Source: Nematostella vectensis
Lineage: Eukaryota > Cnidaria > Anthozoa > Actiniaria > Edwardsiidae
NCBI RefSeq assembly: GCF_932526225.1
Contig: NC_064045.1
Location: forward strand, 11,258,442-11,322,441
Length of the DNA: 64,000 nucleotides
Direction of reading: 5' to 3'
The notes beneath the pieces are model-generated. The model did no database searches, had not been told where the DNA came from, and saw only the letters and a program-made list of their open reading frames with translations. How positions within the stretch are numbered: the first letter of the stretch is position 1; every line of letters starts with the position of its first letter. Positions 1 through 11,200 of this stretch are shown here, piece after piece. The position numbers and the translations under genes were made by a program.

Positions 1-3000
1 ATTTTCTCTTTCCGCAAGGGAATGTTTTTGTAGTAGATCATCACCCTTTCTTTTACCACTTCCGTTATCTCAGCTACTGCCTCTATGATCTCATACAGCC
101 CGCCGTATAGGGGCCTGAAGGCGACTTTGTGAACAGTTCCGTCTGGTAGCTCGACATTCACCCGTTCATTGTCAGACAGCGCGATGATACGCTCATTGAC
201 CTTAAAACCAAGGTCACTGCAAAAGAAGTACCCATTCATTTCAGGTATGTTAAAAGGGCAGGAAGACGAGGTTCCTAAAATACGTCCTCTCGCACGGGAA
301 TAGGAAATGTAAAGATTATGCGTTCAACTATCAGGTTCCAAACGCTATATCAAGTTGAAGTATGTTTTGTTTAAGCCTGAAATACAGCCGCCATTATTCA
401 GTTGGGATAGAACAATCGAACGCTGTGACGTCATTTATCCCCAAAATCAACTACGGGATGAAATGCCTCGCTCTGAGTCGCAAAAAATCACAGCACGCAC
501 AGACAGTGCAAATGGCGATTGGCAAATGGTTGTTCCACAGATAAAGGGTATCAAGCGTATCATAATATTATGAAGAGAAGAGAAAAGTGGAGAAGAAGGA
601 CAAACGAGAACAAAGACCTACTCGATACGAGTTTGGCGGTCACTCTCATCGCTGGCATTGAGGTGAAGTCTCTCTGATTCCGGTCTGACAAGCATAGCAA
701 CCTTAAAGTCGCCTCCTCCCACATTCTTCTCGATGGCAGTAAACACCTATAAAGGAAACATAAAAAGTAGACACTATTTCATTTAAGGGATCGGTGCGGA
801 TTAAGTTTTTTTACTGAGAAGGGGTGAGACATGATGGCAGTTGGTAAGGGGAAATATATTTCCTTAATTTAGCTGGTTCTCAGTGACTCAATTCATACCC
901 TGAAGGCAGTTTTATGGATAAATGGTCACCATGTGGTTTGCGGGGATGCATCCCCATGAAGGAAATGCTGTAGTAACCTATGCCTCCTTAGGAGATACAA
1001 CTACCTACACATAAGGTATAAATCAACACAACGTTGAAAAAGTATGTCGAACGCCTCTGTGAAACAGGGTAGTTGCGCTGACGTTTCGAGCGTTAGCCCT
1101 TTGTCGGAGCAAAAGCGTTTGCTTGATTAAGCATCAGTCTCGATTATTTCTGGAATCACACATATGGGTAGGCTCAATGTCTTACCCATTGCTTTTATTT
1201 TACCTGGCTGAGGAAGGCGTGTCTTTGCAAGGCGATTGGCCTCTCTGGGTAAAATGTCCCACGGACAAGAAGTCCATGGGCATCTGGTTTAAACTCCAGC
1301 TTGATAATGCTGTCTGCGGATACTTCCTTTGTAGGTGTCAGCCCTTCATCACGGCCATAAAATGTAAGGGCACCAGGTTCATACGCACTTCCAGTGATTT
1401 TAAGGTCTTGTACCATAAAGTGCTCGACGTGCCAACAACCAAGGTACCGGCCACCAAATTCAATGTCAACCTCAGCATCTTTAAAATAAAACTTTATTTT
1501 ATTATTTTCGTCCCAGCTTGAATAATTCCCAAAACTTTTGAGGGTGCATATTCTTGAATGAGGGGATGGCATGGGGCATAACCATCATGAGGCTCTGTTC
1601 TTTGGATCATGTGGTGAGTTTGATACCCCTCTATGCTAGCCACTAAGACAGTAATTAAATAAGAACTTTACTATTCAAAAAGAAGTAGAGAATGTATTGC
1701 TTATTTGAGGTGGTGTTTGCAAGGTTTAAGGCTCTAGGACTGGAAGTATTGGTTTAACATTACTTTTTTTTATCTAAGTTTAACTCCAAAAAAATTCATT
1801 TGATGAACAGGTGAATATTTTGAGAGATGTAAAAATGACCAGTAGGCAAATGCTGTAGCAGAGCTGGTCTGTGCACCTCATTTCTGGTTTATGTAATGCC
1901 ATTTATCCCTTTAAAATTTATCCCATTTATCCCATTTGAAATCGATAAGCAATTATTGCTGGTTGATCCAGACTCAATAAAGGAAGAGGACAAATTAGAA
2001 AATAAACAACACAAGCATAGGGGATTATAGCCATCCAAATTATCCCTGCTCTTTAATGTATTCATCACTTATAATTCATGTACCTACCAAATGAATTAGA
2101 ATTGTTGATGTTAATAGTGAACTCAGATCCGTTGTTCATTTCAACCACAAAAGCATCTGGTGTGCTTTCCACTGTGCGAACTGCGTTCCCGATCCATACC
2201 ACGTAATCATCTTTGACATAGCGCTGATTGGCAGGACGTTGTGGCCTGTGATTAAAATGAGAGTTTGGGGGTCGGAATAAGGGTTCAGAGTGGAGGGGAG
2301 TGAGTCTCTCAAACAGAGCTTTCATTTGATGTTCATCTATGGCAGGAAGAGGCCCCAAAGTACTGAAATCGAATCCAGTATCTTCACTTTCCTTTGGTTT
2401 CTGCTTTCTCATGCCATTGTCTTCATCTTCTTTTTGCTCCTGCTTACTCATGTCACTTGATGATTCTGAAAGCAAATTAAATGCACACTTTGTTTAAAAT
2501 AATACCTAAAAAATAAACATAATAACATGAAAATCAAAGTGCATAGTACAAGTGATATGGATTATGGTTATGATGACAATGATGCTGATGATAGCAAATT
2601 AAATGCACACTTTGTTTAAAATAATACCTAAAAAATAAACATAATAACATGAAAATCAAAGTGCATAGCACAAGTGATATGGATTATGGTTATGATGACA
2701 ATGATGCTGATGATAGCAAATTAAATGCACAATTTGTTTAAAATAATACCTAAAAAATAACCATAATAACATGAAAATCAAAGTGCATAGTACAAGTGAT
2801 ATGGATTATGATTATGATGACAATGATGCTGATGATAGCAAATTAAATGCACAATTTGTTTTAAATAATACCTAAAAAATAACCATAATAACATGAAAAT
2901 CAAAGTGCATAGTACAAGTTATATGGATCATGATTATGATGACAATGATGCTGATGATAGCAAATTAAATGCACAATTTGTTTAAAATAATACCTAAAAA

Positions 3001-4952
3001 AATAAACATAATAACATGTAAAACAAAGTGCATAAGTACAAGTGATATGGATTATGATTATGATGACAATGATGCTGATGATACAGTAGTAGTGATGGTA
3101 CTTGGAGATAAAGAAAATGATGACTGCAGGCTGGTGGCACTTTTATTGATAAATTATACATTAATAAGATTGTTTCATCTGAAAGGAATAAATATAGATA
3201 CTCAGGTACAGGCATACCCAGGATTGGCTAAGGGTGGTGGGGGGGGGGGGGGGGGGGGAGGTGGGGAGGTGAGGAGGTACATAGTCATAGGTATCATATA
3301 CCTCATACTGTTATACTTTATTGTTTTATTCCCTCCCTTGGCCTCCAGCTTCTCCATTCTCTGGGCATGTTGTTATAATAAAGACTTAGCAAATATTAAT
3401 TTAATATTCTGTAAGGCATTTTTAACATTATAACAATATGGAAGAAGAGTTGTACACTATGGCTAGTGTTTTGTTATGACTACTCTCTCACTTACCAGCA
3501 GTGGGAAAAGCAAATGGTGGAGGCTGATATGGACGAAGAGATGTACACTATGGCTATTGTATGGCTATATGACTACTCTCTCACTAACCAGCAGTGGGAA
3601 AAGCAAACGGTGGAGGCTGATATGGAAGAAGAGATGTACACTATGGCTATTGTATGGCTATATGACTACTCTCTCACTAACCAGCAGTGGTGAAAGCAAA
3701 CGGTGGAGGCTGATATGGAAGAAGAGTTGTACACTATGGCTATTGTATGGCTATATGACTACTCTCTCACTAACCAGCAGTGGGAAAAGCAAATGGTGGA
3801 GGCTGATATGGACGAAGAGATGTACACTATGGCTATTGTATGGCTATATGACTACTCTCTCACTAACCAGCAGTGGTGAAAGCAAACGGTGGAGGCTGAT
3901 ATGGACGAAGAGATGTACACTATGGCTATTGCATGGCTATATGACTACTTTCTCACTAACCAGCAGTGGTGAAAGCAAACGGTGGAGGCTGATATGGAAG
4001 AAGAGTTGTACACTTTAAGCTTGAAGGACTAGCATCTGGACCTGCATCAGTCACCACGTCATCGCCTTCCACAGAAATCCCCTGCGGGGGTGGAGCCTGG
4101 CATGCATTCTTCCAGCCTGAAAATGTCAATTAAATATGAAGGCTTGGCTGGACATTTATTATATCTTTGATAAACACTGAAATCAAACTCCCATTTGGAC
4201 ATTTTATATGGCTATTAACACAAAAAAAAATTCCGTATCACTACATTGGGTGGGTGCACCACTGACGAAGAACGAAATTACAATAGAACAATGAGATAAT
4301 CGAGCCAATCTTGTTAAGCCCTACGAGCGGGTTTCTACACTTTTCTCCATATGAGTACAGTTCACATGGGATCAAAAGGAACCTGTTTTATTTGATGACA
4401 GCTTAACAGCAAAACGAAAACATACAATTAACCAAAATTTTGATTTTTTGCTCTCCGGTCGCCATATGCTTACGCGTCGCTTCGCGTATGGCCCCATTCG
4501 AAACATTTGAAACCAGAAATACTTTTGTCTTCTTCATACTTACCTATATGAGCATTCATCGGATTCTTCTTAGATTCTGCTATGTAGGACTCAGCGAAAT
4601 AGTCTTTCTTTCCATCGATTTTACTTCTCAAATCTTGGCGGTTGACGCTTTCTAAAACGTCCTGCAACACAGCAAAGTCTGTCGGTGTCAACTTTTCATC
4701 TTGGCACAGATAGTGGAAAACATGGAAAGCTTCGGACATGTCGTTTCTGGCAGATCCAGGGATTTCAAGCAGAAACTTTAGTTTCTCTACTTCCTGAGGC
4801 GCCAAATCGTTCGATAGCTCCAACAGAAATTTCCTAAATTCGAGTCTGATTTTATCCATGTTCTCAGCCGTTGAACCAACCAGTCGAGAAGGATCTTTCG
4901 TTTTCAATTTATATCCAGGGGTATTCCCCGAAAAATGACGTAGTTTTGTCAA
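1..4952 (-). CDS. Death-effector-like domain protein, unrecognised family (5' part; continues past left edge)
   Basis: Six coding exons join in phase: 4544-4952, 4042-4116, 2084-2465, 1204-1516, 622-746 and 1-216 (open at the edge), about 506 residues so far. Start is ATG at 4952; the in-frame ATG at about 4859 is an alternative. Residues about 32-118 look like a six-helix death-effector fold (LEFRKFLLELSNDLAPQEVE, then FHVFHYLCQDEKL and FAVLQDVLESV), as in FADD/caspase-8 adaptors. After it come a Pro/acidic linker, a basic acidic-rich segment (SKQEQKEDEDNG) and beta-rich sequence (YLGCWHVEHFMVQDLKITGS; GFKVNERIIALSD) that I do not recognise. All donors are GT and acceptors AG; the 622-746 exon uses donor GA|GTAGGT, which avoids an apparent TAG stop. 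It is divergent from CHTF18. A DED suggests an adaptor in apoptosis or innate signalling, but that is inference. Exon limits are hand-derived. Confidence 0.7.
1018..1112 (-). repeat. Dispersed repeat with hammerhead-ribozyme-like core, copy 1
   Basis: On the minus strand the segment reads CCGACAAA-GGGCTAACGCTC-GAAACGTC, followed by a shared tail (CTCTG..AAACA.., then TTGTGTTGATTTAT). A diverged second copy is at 43447-43545. The core resembles the small hammerhead ribozymes of Penelope-like retroelements (CTGANGA, short stem II, GAAA), but the first box is mutated, so it is probably inactive. The assignment to Penelope rests on recall. Confidence 0.5.
2471..3083. repeat. 122-bp tandem repeat, 5 copies
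   Basis: Copies start at 2471, 2593, 2715, 2837 and 2959, each beginning AGCAAATTAAATGCACA and ending GATGCTGATGAT. They differ by a few bases. The array lies in the intron upstream of the minus-strand exon 2084-2465, and its first copy starts within the polypyrimidine tract of that exon's 3' splice site. Confidence 0.95.
3235..3259. repeat. Poly-G tract
   Basis: A run of about 20 G followed by AGGTGGGGAGG. It is likely length-variable and hard to sequence. No coding role is seen. Confidence 0.9.
3437..4018. repeat. 93-bp tandem repeat, about 6 copies
   Basis: GACTACTCTCTCACTAACC recurs at 3478, 3571, 3664, 3757, 3850 and 3943, an exact 93-bp period. The period is a multiple of three, so long open frames appear in plus-strand frames. 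No start context, splice signal or composition supports a gene. It lies just downstream (minus sense) of exon 4042-4116 in an intron of the DED-like gene. Confidence 0.95.
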
Positions 4953-5209
4953 AAGAGTTAGACCTGCGTTATGATTGGCTGAAATTGGAAAATAAAACAG
5001 GATTCGGATCGGAACTTGTCGTCAAAAAGCCGAGTTCTTATTGACTAAAATAGTCACGTGATTTTATTGATTTTTGGCGCGGAGGAAATCTAAACATGGC
5101 TGCTGTTCGACTTTATTCCGATAGCAAATGTTCCACCATCTAGCAGCTCGTATGTTCATGCAGATATGACTGCGTAATGAGTTTGTAAGATCTCCCATTA
5201 TTTGAAAAC
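4953..5209. promoter_or_regulatory. Bidirectional promoter between DED-like gene and CHTF18
   Basis: About 257 bp separate the two divergent start codons (minus ATG at 4952, plus ATG at 5210). No TATA box is evident. A CACGTGA E-box-like site lies near 5056-5062 within a stretch resembling the end of the GACTTGCAC/CACGTGA inverted-repeat family found elsewhere in the window. Shared regulation is inferred from the layout only. Confidence 0.5.
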
Positions 5210-8200
5210 ATGGAAGATTGGGATATTCCGCTGCAATATCCCGATGAAGATGATTTCGAAGATCGATATGCGGATGAGATGGAAATTATGGACGAAATCG
5301 GTGCTGGTGAGTTGTTGAAAATTGTTTAATTCTTAACTCATGTAATACTTACTTAACTTACTCAATTCTTATTTAGTAGCAGAGAACTGTTGCTAATTGT
5401 GTATTTTCTAAAGATCTATCATCTTTGAGGGTCAAAATCAAAGGTACTAATATCATGGTAACAATCACAGGGTTTCCTTCTTCAAGAAAGACTTTAAATT
5501 TCGGGCATGAAAAAGACAGCACAACTGACGGAGAAACTGGCAAGAAACGTGATCACGATGAAATGTACGGCTCACCACTTGATGAAAGCATTGAAATTCC
5601 GAAAGATCAATTAAGTAAGTTTCTGTGGGGTATATAAACATTCTACCAATAACTCTGCTATCCCTTAGGGTTTAGGGGGGTTCAAAGACTCTTCTGATTT
5701 TGCCAATGGAACATCCTATCCGATAACAACAGGACTTAAAGATTACATGAGAGCACTTTTTAAAGTTGTCAGAAAAGAGATGTGCATGCTTGCGGCGACT
5801 GCAATACAATTCATAAATGTTTGTTTTTAGTCCCATCTCCCATGGGGGGGGGGGGGGGGTCTCTCCCTTAAGAATATACACATGCTCTTCCTATTCCTTA
5901 GGGTATAAAATTCGCACCAAGTGCTATCCCTTAGGGTCTTCTGGAAATCTGCTATCACTTAGGATGTCTACCAGGTGACCAGACCCCCAAAAATAAAAAT
6001 CACACTTCCTGTTAAAGTTTGTAAGACTTTCTGTTTTAGAAGCCTGTCAATAAAACTCAGAAACCTGATAATTTGTTTGTTTTATCTGCTACCCTTAGGG
6101 TTAAAAAATCCAAAAACCACACCCATTTTGCTATCTTTTAGGGTTAAAATCATTTCTTGACGGGCATATGTACATTTTTTTAGAGAGAGTCCCCCCATGG
6201 CCCATCTCTTACAGTATGTAGGTTTACAAATGTGTTTCAACCACACCTAATGTACCATACTACACTCTGAAGGTTCTCATTTCGTTGATAAAGCTAGCCT
6301 GATTAATGGTTTGTGGTTCTAGGTCCTGTTAACAAGCGACCACGTTGTGCAAGCCCAAATACCCAAGATAAGCATGATTTGAATGATAACTCTGTACCGT
6401 CTAATCAAACAACCAATGGACACCACCTGAATCAAAGTCCTGAAACTCTAAAGTATGGTACATCACAAAATATCCTATTTGATAGAGGGTATGGACTGTC
6501 GCAAGATATCCCATCCCATGGACATATGCCATCAAGGCTGGGGAAGACTCATGTTTACACTAGACCACCAATGAACAAGGAGTGTGTTACTGTGACAAAG
6601 ACTGATGGTCAGAGGCTGTATCTTTGTCTTGACGCAGATGACGACTGTCAATCACAGTTGCCAAAAAAGGTATGCTTGCTGCGATTTGTGGTTGTCACAA
6701 ATAAGTTGTTGTTTCTTCTCCTGTTTTAGATAGAATTAGATGGCTTGACTTTCGCCTTTTTGCTACTGTAATTTACCAAAGTTCCTGTACAGTATAGAAT
6801 AGAAATAACAAATTATGGAAAATAATAAAACTGTTTTTTTTGAAAGCCTGGTAAGAAAGGGGTATTTTTTCCAAATGCTAGCTTAACCAACAGCTTTGAG
6901 GTTACCTCTGGTTCACAGATTTTTGCCAAAATCAGCTATGGTTAAAGTAAAAAAAGGACCACTGGGACCATAATAAACCCTCTAGCAAGGACAGGGGGTC
7001 AAGTTTATTTGAAACCTCTCGGTTTTTCTCCCACACATGTATAACAAGTATAAGTAATTGCAATCCCTTTTTTCATTTCAGAACACAAAGTTGCATGAAA
7101 TGAGAAGGAAGTTTTCACAAAATCTGCTACAGGTCCCATTTCATGTTCTGCAACAGCAAGTTAATGAACAGGTAACTAAAATACAAATAGTCTGGTGGCA
7201 GAAGCCGGAAAATAGGGGTTTCGCACAAGTCGAGAGCTAGAGAAGGCTTCAGAGCAGATTTAAGTCAGGGCTTCTGGAATTATGCGCTTGTGCGGAAGAG
7301 CGTAATTTGTCTTTCTCCGCGCAATCCCGCGTAATTTGGCTAAATTTTGAAAGACAAAACATTTAAGTTCACAGCTGATGTGTTCTTTTAGGGTTCTTAC
7401 CTCTATTTCTCGTAAAAAAGAGAGATATTCTTCGTAAGAGTGCGATATTTCAAACTGAATTTCGAAAACAAATAAAATAACTATGCATTCTTTGCTAAAC
7501 CGCGAAGGCCTAGGACTAATAAAAAAATACCTTTTTTAATTGGCTGGTGGATAGGACCCAATGAAAACTCTCCTAAGATATTTTCGCCAAAAAAATAAAC
7601 TTTTCAAGTTATTTCGTGCTTACCTTCGGTACAAGATGTAGTTTTGGCGTGACAGTTGATATTCTGTGTAATTTAGCGCATAATTCAGTAAAGAATCCCG
7701 CAAAATTTTGATTTTTAAAGAAAAATGTATTGCAAAATTCCACATAATTTAGCGCGTAATGATTGATTTTCCGCGAAATCTAGCAAAGAATCCCGCGTAA
7801 TTTCAAATTTTTTCCCGCGTTATTCCAGTAGTTAAGTAGATATTGGTCCCCTGAACAACGCCTGGTAGTTAGTGGAGTCGGATTGTGGTATATGTTTTGA
7901 ATTATTTACACTTTTCTATTTCGGGTAAAAAAACCAAAGGGTACCCGAGTATGAATTTTAGAAAATAATTTATTGACCATGCAAAACATAGAATATAGGC
8001 ATGAAAACATTCTACAAACATACTTTCCATATGTTGCAAGTCGCTCCAACTAATACACCCTAAAACCACAGGGTGCCTGAGTCATATATTTGCAAGGTTC
8101 CAGTGTATTCGCGCATAAGCTTGGGGAAAAACCAATAGAGTTTTCATTCTATTGTCGTTTACAGTATAACTCAGAAGCAACCTAAACATGATACTCCAGT

Positions 8201-11200
8201 GTCAAATATGGCATCTGAGCTAAATCTAGGCTCCTTTATGCTTCTCTTTTATATCTAATGGAACCACAGGGATTCCAAGTCAAGTTTTCTTTAAAAAAGC
8301 AAGTCAATGGTAAAACAAATTGAGAGAATGTCCACAGTGAAAGCCAACTGAGATCTGTTTGGAAGACAGCAAATGCAAAGATAAGTCAACCTAGCAGTCC
8401 CCTGCTCAATTGCCTACAATGATTGAAGTTTGAGGAAGTTTTTTGTGACAAGTGACCTTGTCACAATTCTTGACGAAGGTGTTTACACATGATGTTGTTA
8501 ATATCTTGGATGGAATGGCATTTATTCAGATGCAAATACGTTTGTGGAGCTTGCGCAGAAATATCTCACCATCATCATGATGCAGATCACCAACAACAAC
8601 TGCTCTATTCTTAACATGGTCTTCGATCAGTATTGGGATACAATGATGAGTTTCCATGCCTATATTGAATGTTTTGCATGCTCAATAAATTATTTTGTAA
8701 AATTCATACTCGGATACCCTGTGGTTTTTCACACACAAAAAAAACGAAAAACCTAAATAATTCAAAACATATACCACAATTCAACTCCACTAACTAACTG
8801 GCATTGTTCAGGGGACCAATATCTACTCAAATCTGCTTTCAAACCTTCTCTCGACTTGTGCGAAACCCCCTGCTGCCACTAAACATATATTTTATTTTTT
8901 ATTTCACTCTATATTCTCTAGATTTTTTTGTAATAATCTTGTAGTTTTTTAGGTGCAACTTACTAAACGATTAAAAATGTAGTTCCATGTTGTCAAAAGG
9001 ATGTACGCTAGCTACACTCACCTGCGATAACGTGGTGAGTGGGCGCAGTAGTTGATCAACTTCTTTTTGGTGGATTACTTTTGATTGTGATACAATTATC
9101 ACTAGAGATAAGCGATACCAATACAGGACATCCCTGCCGCCTATTATAATAAGAAAAGGGCGTATTTTGACAACAAGTTGTAGAATCTAAAGAATGCTTT
9201 CCCATGCATGATAGTGTCGTACAAATAGGGGTCGCATTCAGCTAGATTTTTAGTTGTGAATGAGTTGCCACATTGGAAGGGTTTTTCGATTAGGATTTAT
9301 TGGAGAAGACTAAAGAAAGATTGCTTGAGGGGACTGTATACTGTTAGTCATTCCTGTTTATTTTACACTGGTATTTTTTTAGTGGTTCGAGACTTCTAAT
9401 AAATATTTCATAGACAATCCTTGGATTCTATACGTTCTTGCCCGGCTGTGTCGACCTGTTGTGTAACACTTAGGCCATTCATATGGTAAAGGTATATCAC
9501 TCTATACAAAATTTTGTTTTTATTTCAGAGAAGGAGTAAAGCCAGGGCAGAGTCGGACAGAGTTATGGCAGCAGTGAGAAGGTACAGTAAATACAGCGTT
9601 ACAAAATATGCAGAGATATCAAAAATCATGCACCTAGCCGGGGGGAGGGGGTTATTGGCCAATAGTCAACTTAGTGGTTAAGGCCTGGCTAAACATTCAA
9701 ACATGTTTGTAAAACATTGAAATCAAACACTCACGCAAGCATGTTTGGAATGGGAATTTCGAGTGGTGATTGGATAAAATCACGAAGAGCGCGCAATGTT
9801 TTGTGTGATGAGTGGATGCGTTCAACACAAATGTTTGATGAAAATGTTTTGATCTTGTTCAAACATCTGTACATGTTGTGGAAGCCAATTGAATGCCATG
9901 TTTTTTGGGTGGATAAACGTACAAACATTTGTGTCGAACAAGACAAACAGGTTTGACAAACAGGTTTGAATGTTTAGCCAGGCCTTTAGGTGACCATTCA
10001 CTAGGCAACCATGCTAAGTCATTAGGCAACTGGATGCCTAATAACTTTCCTGCAAATGACAGTTTTCCTTATAATTGTCCCAATAAGAGCACATTTCTCT
10101 TAGCATTTGTACACACAAGCAGCAACTATTTTTTTGTTGATTGTAGCATAATGAGTAACTCACTTGAGATGCACCTGAGATGTCACAATATCGTGATTCA
10201 AGGTCTTAGACAATTTCTAGCTAATCCCCTGTAATTATACAAGTTTGCCATTCATTTAGTGTCATGCATGGGAGCTGAGATCCGCAAATTTACATTGCGG
10301 CAGTGTTTCATAAAGTACCTTCAAAACCAACCATCAGGATGTTTCCCCCTTTTGAATAATCTTGCGTGTGCCCCTGATTGTTTCTTTCTGTTAACTTTAA
10401 GAGCTGTCGAGGGTACTCCTGAAACACAGCCTACAGGTGGAGCAGGCGAGGAAGAGAAACAAGACGAGGAAGAATCCACACCCCTACACCATGGTTTATG
10501 GGTAGAAAAATATTCCCCAAGACATTTCACAGAACTTTTGAGTGATGACGTAAGTAACATATTCAGTGAAACCCTGTTATGAGGACACCACCAGCTTTCA
10601 GCCTCTCGATAAATAGCTCCAAACATTTTCTGTAATTTTTTTATACCAGTATGGATGAGTGCTTAGTGGTTATAAACATGATTATTATACTGGTGATGAT
10701 AGTGATGGTGATTGTAGTGATGGTGATGATAGTGATGGTGATGATAATGGTGGTAGTTAGATAGTGTGGGAACTGGTGACTTTGTTGTGGTGGTGTGGTA
10801 ATCAGTAGCATAATTACCAACAATATTATCATCACTGTTGTTATATGCTCTTGATAACATGATATTTTGCTTCGCAATGCAGGCGATCAACAGAACTCTG
10901 CTGCAATGGCTTAAATTGTGGGATAAGGTGGTATTCAGGAGAGAGAGGAAACCTGTGAAACATCAGCCAAAGGAACAGAAGTCCAACATGGACAAAAAGC
11001 ACAACAAGGACTTTAGAAAGTTTGGCAAGGGAGGACTTGACAGTGACGCATGGACTGTAAGTTCATGTAGTATTCCTTTTATTATCGATTTGCAAAAATT
11101 AGAATGTTAGTGCCTCACATCCACATGAACTGGCGACTTGCACTAAATGATCACAAGACTTTTTATTGGCAAATTCAAGCCAAAATAAACTCAGACATTT

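Noticed and set aside
622..746. Apparent terminal exon ending in TAG
   Set aside because: The donor GA|GTAGGT removes the TAG and joins in phase to the exon at 1-216, which continues a good frame.
10641..10890. His-rich and Ile/Thr-rich minus-strand ORFs
   Set aside because: Produced by GTGATGATA microsatellite sequence in CHTF18 intron 6.
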